From Pseudomonadota bacterium (GTDB lineage: Bacteria; Pseudomonadota; Alphaproteobacteria; Reyranellales; Reyranellaceae): DNA of 54,115 nucleotides. A program made the translations under genes and the position numbers. Position 1 is the stretch's first letter. The number at the start of each line of letters is the position of its first letter. Below, one piece after another: positions 1 to 13,067 of the stretch. Location: the NCBI GenBank assembly GCA_018240745.1, contig JAFEFF010000070.1:1-54115 (forward strand), read 5' to 3'. A model generated the notes under the pieces. It was not told where the DNA came from and made no database searches. It was given only the letters and a program-made list of their open reading frames with translations.

Positions 1-262
1 AGCGCTCGACGATCTTCTGGGAATCGTACGACACGTCCTTGACCGACAGGCCATAGGCGTCGGCGTGCTTGATCAGCCCGTAGACCTCGGAGGAGCGCAG
101 CAGTGACTTGGTCGGGATGCAGCCCCAGTTGAGGCAGATGCCGCCCATGTGCTCGCGCTCGACCACCGCGGTCTTGATGCCGAGCTGCGCCGCCCGGATC
201 GCCGCGACGTAGCCGCCCGGCCCGCCGCCGATGACGATGAGATCGAAACTGGTGTCAGCCAT
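1..262 (-). CDS. lpdA: Dihydrolipoyl dehydrogenase (E3), N-terminal part, cut by window edge
   Basis: Only the first 87 codons are in the window; the gene runs off the left end. The translation starts [18 protein letters not shown], which holds the FAD-binding GxGxxG-type loop, and continues into [13 protein letters not shown], the redox-active disulfide motif of lipoamide dehydrogenases (Cys pair CxxxxC). E3 reoxidises the dihydrolipoyl groups of the E2 subunit using NAD+. It lies downstream of pdhC on the same strand, so it is the distal gene of the pyruvate dehydrogenase cluster. The gap to pdhC is 143 bp and is filled by a palindromic repeat, so translational coupling is unlikely. Assignment to the PDH rather than the oxoglutarate complex rests on position. 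Confidence 0.93.
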   Translation of the reverse strand, partial: MADTSFDLIVIGGGPGGYVAAIRAAQLGIKTAVVEREHMGGICLNWGCIPTKSLLRSSEVYGLIKHADAYGLSVKDVSYDSQKIVER

Positions 263-281
263 GGCCTGGCTCCTGCCCTCT

Positions 282-389
282 CCGTCGTCCCGAGCGGAGC
301 GAAGCGTAGTCGAGGGACCTATTTGAGTGGCAGGCGCAATAAAGCAAGGTCCCTCCACTCCGCGCTACGCGCTCCGGTCGGGACGACGG
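282..389. repeat. Long intergenic palindrome (family A)
   Basis: The left arm begins CCGTCGTCCCGAGCGGAGC and the right arm ends GGTCGGGACGACGG; inner segments (GAGGGACC / GGTCCCTC) also pair. The whole element can fold into one long imperfect hairpin on either strand and fills nearly all of the pdhC-lpdA gap. A related element with the same CATCCCGAGCGCAGCGAGGGA core lies at 22308-22380. It may act as an mRNA-stabilising or processing hairpin between pdhC and lpdA; that role is inferred. Confidence 0.85.
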
Positions 390-405
390 ATAGGCGTTCA
401 TTGGC

Positions 406-1704
406 CTACACCAGCATCGCCGCAGGCTGCTCGATATAGGCCCGGAGCGTCTGCAGGAACTGCGCGCCCATCGCGCCGTCGACCACGCGATGGTCGACGG
501 CAAGCGTGCAGCTCATCATGTTGCGGACCGCCATCTCGCCCTTGCGTGCGACCACCCGCTCCTCGCCGGCGCCGACCGCCAGGATCATGGCCTGCGGCGG
601 GTTGATGATCGCCGCGAACTCCCTGACCCCGAACATGCCGAGATTGGAGATGGTGAAGCCGCCGCCCTGGAACTCGTCGAGCTTCAGCTTGCCGGTCTTG
701 GCACGCGTCGCGAGGTCCTTCATCTCGATCGAGATCTGCGCCACGCCCTTGAGGTCGGCGTTGCGCACGATCGGCGTGATCAGGCCGCGGTCGGTCGCGA
801 CAGCGACCGAGATGTCGACGGCGCCGTACTGGATCATCTCGTCCTCGGTCCACGAGGCGTTGCACTCCGGATGGTCGCGCAGCGCCTTGGCGCAGGCCTT
901 GATGATCATGTCGTTGACCGAGACGCGCGCGTCCTTCTTGCGCGCGACCTCGTTGATCGCCGCGCGCGCGGCCAGCAGCGCGTCGATCTCGAACTCCACG
1001 GTGAGGTAGAAGTGCGGCACCGTCTGCTTGGACTCGAGCATGCGCCGCGCGATGACCTTGCGCACCGCGGTGTGCGGGATGCGCTGGTCGCCCGGTGCGG
1101 TGAAGATCGGCTGGGCCGCCGGCACGGCTGGACGCGGTGCCGCTTTCGGAGGGCCGGCGGGCGCGCCCGGCCGGGCGCTCTCGACGTCGGCCTTCACGAT
1201 GCGGCCGTTCGGACCCGAGCCCTTCAGGTTCGCGAGATCGATGCCCTTCTCGGCGGCGATGCGCTTGGCGAGCGGCGAGGCGAAGATGCGCTCATGCTCT
1301 TTTTGACCGCGCGCTTCCAGCGCGCTCATGAGCGCGCTGGAAGCGCGCGGTCCGGAAGAGGCTTGAGGAGCAGGAACGGCTTGCACCTTCGGAGCTTCGG
1401 CCTTTGGCGCTTCCGCCTTCGGCGCGGCAGCGGGCGGCGGCGCGCCCTTCACTTCGGTCTCCCCCTCCTCCAGCAGGATGGCGATGACGGCGTTCACCTT
1501 CACGCCCTCGGCGCCCTCGGGCACGACGATCCGGCCGACCTTGCCCTCGTCGACTGCCTCGACTTCCATGGTCGCCTTGTCGGTCTCGATCTCGCAGATC
1601 ACCTGGCCCGACTTGACCTCGTCGCCCACCTTCACGTGCCACTTGGCGAGCTTGCCCTCGGTCATGGTCGGCGAGAGCGCGGGCATCAGGATGTTGATCG
1701 ACAT
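406..1704 (-). CDS. pdhC: Pyruvate dehydrogenase E2, dihydrolipoyllysine acetyltransferase
   Basis: A 432-residue E2 core subunit that transfers acetyl groups from E1 to CoA. One lipoyl domain occupies residues 1-85, with the lipoylated lysine at K43 in the [11 protein letters not shown] motif. An Ala/Pro-rich linker follows (about 87-135), then a peripheral subunit-binding domain (about 137-175), a second linker, and the catalytic domain ending in the DHRVVDG active-site motif (H405, D409). The start ATG follows the pdhB stop by 9 bp, which implies an operon. Oddity: residues 118-134 are encoded by a perfect 48-bp palindrome, an apparent in-frame insertion in the linker (see 1305-1352). The length is within the family range. 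Confidence 0.97.
   Translation of the reverse strand: MSINILMPALSPTMTEGKLAKWHVKVGDEVKSGQVICEIETDKATMEVEAVDEGKVGRIVVPEGAEGVKVNAVIAILLEEGETEVKGAPPPAAAPKAEAPKAEAPKVQAVPAPQASSGPRASSALMSALEARGQKEHERIFASPLAKRIAAEKGIDLANLKGSGPNGRIVKADVESARPGAPAGPPKAAPRPAVPAAQPIFTAPGDQRIPHTAVRKVIARRMLESKQTVPHFYLTVEFEIDALLAARAAINEVARKKDARVSVNDMIIKACAKALRDHPECNASWTEDEMIQYGAVDISVAVATDRGLITPIVRNADLKGVAQISIEMKDLATRAKTGKLKLDEFQGGGFTISNLGMFGVREFAAIINPPQAMILAVGAGEERVVARKGEMAVRNMMSCTLAVDHRVVDGAMGAQFLQTLRAYIEQPAAMLV
1305..1352. repeat. Perfect 48-bp palindrome inside pdhC
   Basis: Every base from 1305 to 1352 pairs with its partner around the centre at 1328/1329; the arms read GACCGCGCGCTTCCAGCGCG and its complement. There is no loop beyond the central CATG. 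It lies in the reading frame of pdhC and is a multiple of three long, adding residues 118-134 ([17 protein letters not shown]) between the lipoyl and subunit-binding domains. A perfect inverted repeat of this length inside a gene is hard to explain by codon bias alone. It resembles in principle the Rickettsia palindromic elements, although no sequence relation to them is claimed. Confidence 0.9.
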
Positions 1705-1713
1705 GGGCGGTCT

Positions 1714-3120
<1,407 letters not shown>

Positions 3121-3123
3121 CGA

Positions 3124-4164
3124 TCAGGCCTCGGCGAGCACGTCGGTCCAGAGTTCGGAGGGGTCGGGCTCGGGGCTGTGCTGAGCGAACTCCGCCGCAT
3201 CGTTGACGGTCTTGCGGATCTCCGCGTCGATCGCCTTGAGCTGCGCCTCGTCGATCATCTTGCCCTCGAGCATCAGCTTGCGGACATGGTCGATCGGATC
3301 GCGCTCGGTGCGGTATTTGTCGACCTCTTCCTTCGTCCGGTACTTTGCCGGATCGCTCATCGAATGGCCACGATAGCGGTAGGTCTGCATCTCGAGGATG
3401 TACGGCCCCTGCCCGCTGCGTGCGTGCTCGACCGCCTTCTCGCCGGCGGCGCGCACCGCCAGCACGTCCATGCCGTCGACCGGCTCGCCCGGGATGCCAT
3501 ACGCCTGGCCGTGCTTGTAGAGCTCGGTGATCGCCGAGGCGCGCTCGACCGACGTGCCCATGCCGTAACGATTGTTCTCGATGACGTAGACGACCGGCAG
3601 CTTCCACAGCGCCGCCATGTTCATCGCCTCCGAGACCTGACCCTGGTTGGCCGACCCGTCGCCGAAGTAGGTGAGCGAGACGTTCTTGTGGCCGCTGTAT
3701 TTGTGGGCGAAAGCCAGGCCCGTGCCGATCGGCACCTGGGCGCCGACGATGCCATGGCCGCCGTAGAAGTGCTTCTCGCGGCTGAACATGTGCATCGAGC
3801 CGCCCTTGCCCTTCGAGTAGCCGTCGCGTCGGCCGGTCAGTTCGGACATCACGCCCTTGGGATCCATCCCGGCGGCCAGCATGTGGCCATGATCGCGGTA
3901 CGACGTGATGATGGCGTCGTTGTCGACGATCGCCGACTGCATGCCGACCACCACGGCCTCCTGGCCGATGTAGAGGTGGCAGAAGCCGCCGATCAGGCCC
4001 ATGCCGTAAAGTTGGCCGGCGCGCTCCTCGAAGCGGCGGATCAGCAGCATGTCGCGATAGAAGGACTTGACCTGTTCGGGGCTCACACTGTTGTCGCCGG
4101 GCCTGGACGACTTGGTCTGCGCCGCTGGCGCATCCGCCTTCGGCTTGGTTGCCGGTTTTGCCAT
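3124..4164 (-). CDS. pdhA: Pyruvate dehydrogenase E1 alpha subunit
   Basis: 346 residues, normal for the family. The thiamine-diphosphate motif is visible as GDGSANQGQ followed by ENNRYGMGTS, and the substrate-binding N-terminal part carries RRFEERAGQLYG. A Lys/Ala/Pro-rich extension of about 30 residues precedes the enzyme body. It forms the alpha2beta2 E1 with PdhB. As the first gene of the pdhA-pdhB-pdhC run it should carry the operon promoter in the 195-bp gap to ftsB (4165-4359), but no clear promoter elements were recognised there. The next gene starts 3 bp after its stop. Confidence 0.97.
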   Translation of the reverse strand: MAKPATKPKADAPAAQTKSSRPGDNSVSPEQVKSFYRDMLLIRRFEERAGQLYGMGLIGGFCHLYIGQEAVVVGMQSAIVDNDAIITSYRDHGHMLAAGMDPKGVMSELTGRRDGYSKGKGGSMHMFSREKHFYGGHGIVGAQVPIGTGLAFAHKYSGHKNVSLTYFGDGSANQGQVSEAMNMAALWKLPVVYVIENNRYGMGTSVERASAITELYKHGQAYGIPGEPVDGMDVLAVRAAGEKAVEHARSGQGPYILEMQTYRYRGHSMSDPAKYRTKEEVDKYRTERDPIDHVRKLMLEGKMIDEAQLKAIDAEIRKTVNDAAEFAQHSPEPDPSELWTDVLAEA

Positions 4165-4359
4165 GGCGTTTCCCCTCGGATAGCCCCTGTCGCGCTTATA
4201 GCACGCACTTGGCGATGTGGTTGATCTGACACGAAAAAACCAGAGTGGCGCAGAATGCGCTGCAGCAATTGAGAGATTGTTTTCGTAACGCCGAGCGTGC
4301 CGGACAGTTTCTTTCCGTCAGCCGCTCAGCGGCTCCGGGGCGCGCGTCAACTGGATGCG

Positions 4360-4659
4360 TCAGCGCGTCGGCGTGAAGACGATGATGTCGTCCTTGCGCG
4401 CATAGTTCAGCAGCGCCCGCGCCCGCTCGTCGAGCATGTCGGGATCGAGGCTCTGGTTGCGAAGCTCGGTGACCCGCCGCTCCCAGATCTTCCGCGTCGC
4501 CTCGGCTTCGGCGAAGTTCTGGTTGGCGATCATGGTCTCGCGCTGCAAGTGCGCCAGCGCCAGCAAGCCGCGGTCGCCATTCACCAAGTGATAGCCGAAA
4601 TAGCCGAACACCGTGGCGAACACGACGGGAGCCAGAATCTGACGTGGTCTCAACAACAT
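4360..4659 (-). CDS. ftsB: Cell-division protein FtsB/DivIC family
   Basis: A 99-residue bitopic membrane protein. One transmembrane segment lies at about residues 9-26 (LAPVVFATVFGYFGYHLV), followed by a heptad-patterned coiled coil (about 30-70) and the short conserved tail with DPDMLDERARALLNYARKDD. FtsB links FtsL and FtsQ in the divisome and helps activate septal peptidoglycan synthesis. Alphaproteobacteria usually carry this gene between pdhA and eno, as here, though additional genes now separate it from eno. The start at 4659 gives a short cytoplasmic N-terminus, as expected. Confidence 0.9.
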   Translation of the reverse strand: MLLRPRQILAPVVFATVFGYFGYHLVNGDRGLLALAHLQRETMIANQNFAEAEATRKIWERRVTELRNQSLDPDMLDERARALLNYARKDDIIVFTPTR

Positions 4660-4712
4660 ATGCCGCTTACCTGCAGGGATAAGGCAACATATGGTGTGCC
4701 AAAGTCAAGGGT

Positions 4713-4733
4713 GATTCGGGCTTCGCCCGAATC
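4713..4733. terminator. Short perfect hairpin downstream of the alanyl-tRNA editing gene
   Basis: GATTCGGGC-TTC-GCCCGAATC is a perfect 9-bp stem with a 3-base loop, 22 bp beyond the stop of the minus-strand gene at 4755. No T-run follows on either strand, so it may be a weak or factor-dependent terminator or a processing hairpin. Confidence 0.45.
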
Positions 4734-4754
4734 CTATACGGGCTTCGTCCGATC

Positions 4755-5468
4755 CTATTCGCTGAGGCCAAACCGGATGCGTCGATTGTGGCGGCCCTTG
4801 TTGTCGACCTTGAGCACGCGGATCGGCGTCGAGCCGCCGGTCGAGGCGAGATGCGTGCCGCCGCAGGCCTGGCGATCGAGGCCTGCGATCTCGACGATCC
4901 GGATCTTGCCGTCCGGCGTGGGCGGCGGCGCGACCGAGCGACTGCGGATCAGGCCCGGCGTCGCCTGCGCCTCGGACATCGGCACGTAGACGAAGTTCAG
5001 CGGAATGTCCTGGCGGATGAGATCGTTGATCGGCGCCTCGAGCGCACGCAGTCGATCGTTGTCGGCGGCAGGAACGTCGAAGTCCATGCGTGCGGTGCCG
5101 TCCTCCGCCATCTGCACGCCGGTCACAAGCGCACCGTCGAATTGCTGGAAGACGAGCGCATTCAGCACGTGGCTGCTGGTGTGAAGCTGGCGCATCTTGC
5201 GGCGGAAGTCGGGATCGACGACGGCCTCGACCGCACCCGTGACCTCGCCCGGCGCGTCGATCAGATGCCAGAGCTTGCCGGCCGACAGTTCGAAGCCGGT
5301 GACCCTCGCCTCGCCGCCGTTCCAGCGAACGACGCCACGATCAGCCATCTGCCCGCCGCCGCCGGGATAGAATGGCGAGTCGACCAGCGCGACTTTGCCC
5401 GGCCGCGCATCGGCCACGGTGGTTTCGAGCGTCAGCGTCTCGGGATGGTCATGACAATAGAGATGCAT
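4755..5468 (-). CDS. Free-standing alanyl-tRNA editing protein (AlaX type)
   Basis: About 237 residues from the chosen start at 5468 (MHLYCHDHPETLTLE). The sequence holds the two zinc-binding pairs of the AlaRS editing domain: HTSSH (HxxxH) in the centre and CGGTH (CxxxH) near the C-terminus, along with FYPGGGGQ near the N-terminus. AlaX proteins hydrolyse Ser- or Gly-tRNA(Ala) in trans. The frame stays open upstream to 5750, but that extra stretch is low-complexity and lacks family similarity, so the shorter start is preferred. It is not obviously in an operon with ftsB or the AraC gene; both flanking gaps exceed 90 bp. Confidence 0.9.
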   Translation of the reverse strand: MHLYCHDHPETLTLETTVADARPGKVALVDSPFYPGGGGQMADRGVVRWNGGEARVTGFELSAGKLWHLIDAPGEVTGAVEAVVDPDFRRKMRQLHTSSHVLNALVFQQFDGALVTGVQMAEDGTARMDFDVPAADNDRLRALEAPINDLIRQDIPLNFVYVPMSEAQATPGLIRSRSVAPPPTPDGKIRIVEIAGLDRQACGGTHLASTGGSTPIRVLKVDNKGRHNRRIRFGLSE

Positions 5469-5652
5469 TCGCTGCACATAGGGCGCTGCGGATCGAGCGT
5501 ATTGGTCAGAATTGCAGCGGAATCCCACCCGGATGGGACGCCCAGAATGTTGGCCCGCATGCGTTTCAGGCGATTCGTCCCAGATCCTGCGCCACACCCC
5601 TGTTGGGACGATTGTCAAATCGCGGGACGCGGGACGACTTATCCCCAGCCCG

Positions 5653-6489
5653 TCAGGCAACGGCAGCCTTCGCGAACTGCAGCGGGGTGATGCCGTAGCA
5701 GCGCTTGAAGTGCTTGTTGAGCGCGCTCTGGTCGTAGAAGCCGACCGCACTCGCTACTTCCGCCAGCACGGGCGAATGGCGCAGACGCCGGCACGCCACG
5801 CCGAGTCTCACCTGCGTGAGATAGGCGTGCGGCGTGAGACCGACCGTGCGCTTGAACAGGCCGATCAGCTGGAAGGTCGTCAGGCCGACGCTTGCGGCGA
5901 GCTCTTCGAGGCGAAGATCGGTCGCATGTTCAGCGCGCATCCGCTCGATCGCCCGCGCCACGAGAAGGTGATCGCGCGGTGGCGCCTTGATACGAGTGCG
6001 GCCGCTGCCGTGGCGTTCGAACAAGGTACCGAAGGAGTCGACCAGCAGCTCGCGTTCCTGGAAGACATCGCGGGCATCTTGCAGGGCGAGATGCATCCTG
6101 TGGAAGGCCCCGATCAGATCGGTGTCGAGGAAGGTGTTGCGCGTGAAGTAGGGCACCTCAGTGACACCCAGTTCATCGGCCAGGCGATCGAGCGCCAGCC
6201 GCGTCAGGTAGAGCGAGCGATACCGCCACCGCTCGCTGCGTCCCATCCAGCCGCCGTGCGGCTCTTCGGGATTGAACACGAACAGGGTCGCGGGCGTTGC
6301 CGCCTGCACCTCGCCGCGGCTCTTCACGACCGACCCGCCCTGCTCGGTCACGGCGACCACCAGGGCGTCGTGGGTATGCTGCGGATACTCGTGCGTCGTG
6401 AAATCGGCGCACAGCAGGCTGAGCCCGGCGAGGTGCCGGTCCCACCAGTATTCCGTCGAATTGCGCGGATCGACGCGCGGCATGGTCAA
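5653..6489 (-). CDS. AraC-family transcriptional regulator
   Basis: 278 residues. The N-terminal half looks like an AraC-type cupin sensor (PEEPHGGWMG near residue 75). The C-terminal 100 residues hold two helix-turn-helix units: LEELAASVGLTTFQLIGLFKR and a second ending in VGFYDQSALNKHFKRCYGITP, the AraC signature. It is divergent from the small monooxygenase-like gene at 6533, with 43 bp between the start codons, so it most likely controls that gene and itself. A second in-frame ATG two codons downstream (MPRVDPR) is equally possible as the start. The ligand is unknown. Confidence 0.9.
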   Translation of the reverse strand: MTMPRVDPRNSTEYWWDRHLAGLSLLCADFTTHEYPQHTHDALVVAVTEQGGSVVKSRGEVQAATPATLFVFNPEEPHGGWMGRSERWRYRSLYLTRLALDRLADELGVTEVPYFTRNTFLDTDLIGAFHRMHLALQDARDVFQERELLVDSFGTLFERHGSGRTRIKAPPRDHLLVARAIERMRAEHATDLRLEELAASVGLTTFQLIGLFKRTVGLTPHAYLTQVRLGVACRRLRHSPVLAEVASAVGFYDQSALNKHFKRCYGITPLQFAKAAVA

Positions 6490-6532
6490 TTTTTACCAAT
6501 AGCGCGGCGGGGTTCGCCACTACTCTCGCTGC

Positions 6533-6838
6533 ATGATCGCCCGCACCTGGCGCGCCCGTGCAACGGCCGCGAAAGCCCCCGCCTATGCGAAGCATTTCAC
6601 CGAGGTGGTGGCGCCTCACCTCAAGGAACTCGCCGGCCAGCATGGCGCCTGGCTCCTGCAACGCGAGGTCGACGGCCGGATCGAGTTCGTCGCCGTCACC
6701 CTCTGGGATTCGCGCAAGTCCATCGAAGCCTTCGCCGGCAAGGACATCAGCCGCGCCCACGTCGAACCCGAGGGCCAGGCCGCGCTGGAGTCCTTCGACG
6801 ACTTCGCCGACCACTACGAGATCGCCTACAGCGGCTAG
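6533..6838 (+). CDS. Small antibiotic-biosynthesis-monooxygenase (ABM) fold protein
   Basis: 101 residues. The pattern MIARTWRARATAAKAPAYAKHF, then VTLWDSRKSIEAFAG and FDDFADHYEI, matches small dimeric ferredoxin-fold proteins of the ABM/YgiN/EthD group. Members include cofactor-free monooxygenases and heme-degrading or quinol-oxidising enzymes, so the substrate cannot be named. It sits 43 bp from a divergent AraC regulator that probably controls it. It is convergent with eno, with only 12 bp between the stop codons. Confidence 0.75.
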   Translation: MIARTWRARATAAKAPAYAKHFTEVVAPHLKELAGQHGAWLLQREVDGRIEFVAVTLWDSRKSIEAFAGKDISRAHVEPEGQAALESFDDFADHYEIAYSG

Positions 6839-6850
6839 GTCTTGCGGCAC

Positions 6851-8280
<1,430 letters not shown>

Positions 8281-8315
8281 AAAGCCCGCTCTCTAGCCGC
8301 TGTGCCGGGGATTTT

Positions 8316-9209
8316 CTACCGCCAGGCGCTCTTGAGCGCCTGACCGGTCTTCCACTTCTCGACACCCGCGATGTCGTCGCAGGAGAAGGCCTGCGACTCC
8401 TTGCGCGGATTGCCCTGGATCCAGGCGAACACCAGGCATTCCTTGGCCGTGCTGTCGCCCTGCCTGGTGTCGAAGGTCACCTCGGCCGTCGCCGCGGTGC
8501 CCGCCTTGGCATCGCCGTAGTCCTCGACTGCCGGCTTGATGTCACCGACGGTGCGGCCGGCCGACCTGGTGTCGGCATACCACTTCGCGAAGCCCGCGAA
8601 CTGCTCGCCCACTGCGCCCTTGCCGTCGGCGGCGACATAGGCCTTGAGATCCTTGACGAGGGCTTCGGTCGCGGCGTTGGCCTTGGGCTCTGCCGCCTTG
8701 CGGCGCTCGGCGAGCCGCGCCTGCAGTTCCCTCAGCCGGTCGGCGTTCGACGGGGGCGCGGGCGGCGCCGCAGCAGCCTCCATCTTCGGGTCGAGCCGCT
8801 TGATCGGTGCGCGCGATGCCTCGTTGTTCAGCGCCGCCGCCTCGGCAGGCGTCAGCTTGCCGCTCTGGGTGTAGCCATGGCCCTTCTGCCACGCCGCGAT
8901 GCCCTTCATGGTGGCTTCGGACTGAAGGTTGCCGTCGATCGGACCGTCGTACTTGTCGAGCGTGTGCAGCGACTCCTGGATCTTGCGCCGGTCGGGCTCG
9001 GGACTGTTCAGCACCGTCGTGTAGTCCGGCCCGCGCGGCGCGGCGCTGGCGACCGGCGCGGGCGCCGGCGCCTGGGCGCGCGGCGTCGGCACGCCGTTCT
9101 CCCACGAGCAGGAACTCGGGTTCTGGAAGCAGCTTTCGACCTGCCCTGCGCTCTGCGCGAAGGCGAACGCCGGCAACGTCAGGACGATCAGGCCGAGCAG
9201 CCAGCGCAT
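8316..9209 (-). CDS. Secreted protein with peptidoglycan-binding-like domain
   Basis: About 297 residues from the preferred start at 9209, where a signal peptide begins (MRWLLGLIVLTLPAFAFAQ, cleavage after about residue 18). An Ala/Pro-rich stretch precedes a segment at about 72-128 that resembles a peptidoglycan-binding type 1 helical repeat (KIQESLHTLDKYDGPIDG, then AAWQKGHGYTQSGKLT). A charged helical or coiled-coil region (about 150-195) and a C-terminal part with two cysteines follow. The start codon lies one base after the stop of the upstream secreted-protein gene, so the two are probably co-translated. The longer start at 9239 would overlap that gene and bury the signal peptide. The function is unknown; an envelope role is inferred. 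Confidence 0.75.
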   Translation of the reverse strand: MRWLLGLIVLTLPAFAFAQSAGQVESCFQNPSSCSWENGVPTPRAQAPAPAPVASAAPRGPDYTTVLNSPEPDRRKIQESLHTLDKYDGPIDGNLQSEATMKGIAAWQKGHGYTQSGKLTPAEAAALNNEASRAPIKRLDPKMEAAAAPPAPPSNADRLRELQARLAERRKAAEPKANAATEALVKDLKAYVAADGKGAVGEQFAGFAKWYADTRSAGRTVGDIKPAVEDYGDAKAGTAATAEVTFDTRQGDSTAKECLVFAWIQGNPRKESQAFSCDDIAGVEKWKTGQALKSAWR

Positions 9210-9210
9210 C

Positions 9211-9975
9211 TCAGAGTCCGCCGTACATGTTGGCGGCAAGCTGCGCCGGCAGTCCGATCACGAGGACGATCGGCTGGCCGCGCTGTGTCTGGCCGCGGGC
9301 GATGATATGGTCGTTGGGGCTGCCGGTGTGGCTCTCGTAGGTGCCGTGGCCGGCGAACCTGCCGTTGAAGCAGCTCAACGAGAAGCGGCCCGAGCTCGGG
9401 CCGTCGTTGGTGAACGTGCCGTCGCACACCGGCTCGGCGCGCGGATTGTCGACCGAGAAAGTCACCGACCGGTCGCGGCCGATCAGGGCGCCGTACTTCG
9501 CCGTGCCGTTGAGCCGCGCGACGTTGCCGTGGTCGTCACGATAGAAGATCGACGCCGGCCCATAGGCCTGGTCCGGCAGGGTTTCGCGCGGCACGACGTA
9601 GGAGCCGTCGCTGATGATCACCTGGCAGCGGCAGCCGACGCCGTAGTTCTCGCCGAGGGGCCCGAGCTGGTTGAGCTTGGCGTTGCAGCTGCCGAGCGCC
9701 ATCTGCTGCACTTCGCTCTGGCTCATCTGGTTGCGCGTGTAGGCGTCGGCGTAGACGAACGAGCACTGCTTGGGCATCGGCACGGCGACCGCCTTGTGGC
9801 TGGCGGCCATCGTGTCGGTGTTCACCCAGAAGCGCTGGGCCATCTCGGGGAAGCGCAGGAAGATCGGATCGCGGCGCTCGGCCTTGCCGTAGGTTTGCGC
9901 CCACGCGCCCGCCGCCAGGGTCATCAGGCCCCCTGCCATGAGACCCACGGCCAGAAGAAGGATTTTTCGGCTCAT
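9211..9975 (-). CDS. Secreted protein of unknown function
   Basis: 254 residues. The N-terminus MSRKILLLAVGLMAGG...AWAQ is a clear signal peptide (about 26 residues). The mature part has several cysteines (including CSFVY, GSCNAK, GCRCQV, VCDG, SCFNG) that could form disulfides in the periplasm. The C-terminal third (TYGALIGRDRSVTF-like, GRFSLSCFNGRFAGHGTYES) suggests a beta-rich domain. No family was recognised. It is followed one base later by the peptidoglycan-binding-like gene, so the two probably form a bicistronic unit placed between pyrG and eno. Confidence 0.7.
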   Translation of the reverse strand: MSRKILLLAVGLMAGGLMTLAAGAWAQTYGKAERRDPIFLRFPEMAQRFWVNTDTMAASHKAVAVPMPKQCSFVYADAYTRNQMSQSEVQQMALGSCNAKLNQLGPLGENYGVGCRCQVIISDGSYVVPRETLPDQAYGPASIFYRDDHGNVARLNGTAKYGALIGRDRSVTFSVDNPRAEPVCDGTFTNDGPSSGRFSLSCFNGRFAGHGTYESHTGSPNDHIIARGQTQRGQPIVLVIGLPAQLAANMYGGL

Positions 9976-10046
9976 GGGCAGAATCCAGCGGAAGAACTTG
10001 GCTGAAATAGGACCCCGAAAGGGTCCCTTTCGTCAAACCGGGGCGG

Positions 10047-11759
<1,713 letters not shown>

Positions 11760-11775
11760 TCATTCGACGTTGTTC

Positions 11776-12174
11776 CTAGCGGGTCGGCGCTGTAGGCACC
11801 GACGGCGTCGTCGGAGCCGAACCCGCGGCGCCCGGCGCCGCAGCACCGCCACCCGGCGCGGGGGCGGTCGGCGGGATCGGTGCGGTGTGCACGTTGTCCA
11901 TGATCGAACGCGACGCACGCGCCCCAGGCTCGCCGACGCTCCAGGCCATCAGCAGGCTCAGGAAGAAGAACAGGCCGGCGAAGATCGCGGTTGCGCGCGA
12001 CAGCACGTTGGCCTGGCCGCGCACCGAGAACAGCGCGTCGGTGCGGCCCATGCCGAGACCGCCACCCTCGCTGCGCTGAAGCAGGATGACGACGATCATG
12101 GCGGCGGTGACACCGACATGGATGATCAGCAGCACCAGGCGCCAATCGTGTAAGAAGGCTTTCACGCTGTCCAT
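11776..12174 (-). CDS. secG: Protein translocase subunit SecG
   Basis: 132 residues with two membrane segments (about 13-31 and 60-80). The SecG loop is VILLQRSEGGGLGMG followed by the second helix region. The C-terminal tail (about 90-132) is rich in Ala, Pro, Gly and Thr, as in other alphaproteobacterial SecG proteins. SecG supports the SecYE channel during protein export. It lies between tpiA (23-bp gap) and pyrG, all on the minus strand. Confidence 0.92.
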   Translation of the reverse strand: MDSVKAFLHDWRLVLLIIHVGVTAAMIVVILLQRSEGGGLGMGRTDALFSVRGQANVLSRATAIFAGLFFFLSLLMAWSVGEPGARASRSIMDNVHTAPIPPTAPAPGGGAAAPGAAGSAPTTPSVPTAPTR

Positions 12175-12197
12175 TTTGCGCCGCGCTTCTAACCCCT

Positions 12198-12953
12198 TTA
12201 GGCGGCCTTGGCGATAGCCAAAAATTCGTCCGCCTTCAGGCTCGCCCCACCCACCAGGGCACCATCGACGTCGCCCGCCGCCAGCAGTTCGGCGGCGTTG
12301 CTGCCCTTCACCGAGCCGCCATAGAGCAGCCGCACCGCGGCCGCATCGCTCACCAGGCCGCCCAGTACCTTGCGAATATGCGCGTGCGCTGCGGCCACTT
12401 CGGCGGTGGTCGGCGTCTTGCCGGTGCCGATCGCCCAGACCGGCTCGTAGGCCACGACCAGCTTCGCCGCCGTCGCGCCGGACGGTACGCTGCCCCTGAG
12501 CTGGGCTTCGAGCACGCCGAGCGTCTTGCCCGCCTCGCGCTCGGCCAAAGTCTCGCCGATGCAGACGATCGGGAGAAGGCCGGCGCGCCAGGCGGCCTCG
12601 GCCTTGGCTCGGACGACGGCGTCGGTCTCGCCATGGTCGGTGCGGCGCTCGGAATGGCCGACGATGACGTGGCCGGCGCCGGCATCGCGCAGCATCTCGG
12701 CGGAGATGTCGCCCGTGTGCGCGCCGCTCGCCTCGGCATGGCAGTCCTCGCCGCCCACCAGCACGCCGCTGCCCTTTACCGCATCGGCGACCGCCATCAC
12801 GAGGGTCGCGGGCGGGCAGACGAGCACCTCGCGATCACGCCAGCCGGCCTGCTTCACGCCGTCGGCGACGCCTTTCGCCAGAGCCAGCGCGTCGGCCCTG
12901 AGGCCGTTCATCTTCCAGTTGCCGGCGATCATCGGACGACGGGTGCGGGCCAT
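12198..12953 (-). CDS. tpiA: Triosephosphate isomerase
   Basis: 251 residues from [17 protein letters not shown] at 12953. The frame is open much further upstream, but that stretch is the antisense of the PpiD-like gene. Active-site motifs are visible: GNWKMNG (Asn, Lys), IVGHSERR (electrophilic His), [14 protein letters not shown] (catalytic Glu) and [11 protein letters not shown] (phosphate loop). It interconverts dihydroxyacetone phosphate and glyceraldehyde 3-phosphate. It is divergent from the PpiD-like gene; the 114-bp gap probably holds both promoters. Confidence 0.97.
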   Translation of the reverse strand: MARTRRPMIAGNWKMNGLRADALALAKGVADGVKQAGWRDREVLVCPPATLVMAVADAVKGSGVLVGGEDCHAEASGAHTGDISAEMLRDAGAGHVIVGHSERRTDHGETDAVVRAKAEAAWRAGLLPIVCIGETLAEREAGKTLGVLEAQLRGSVPSGATAAKLVVAYEPVWAIGTGKTPTTAEVAAAHAHIRKVLGGLVSDAAAVRLLYGGSVKGSNAAELLAAGDVDGALVGGASLKADEFLAIAKAA

Positions 12954-13067
12954 GGATACCTCATATTGTGCAGTCCGGGTGTCTAAGGGCCGGAAACGTT
13001 GCCTGCAAGGGGGGCCGGTGGTAGGCATGCGCCCCGTCGTTCGGCCCCCTTCCCGCAAAGCGCACCC

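Noticed and set aside
4165..4359. Riboswitch or regulatory RNA upstream of pdhA
   Set aside because: The 195 bp were scanned for conserved aptamer motifs and strong promoter elements; none was recognised.
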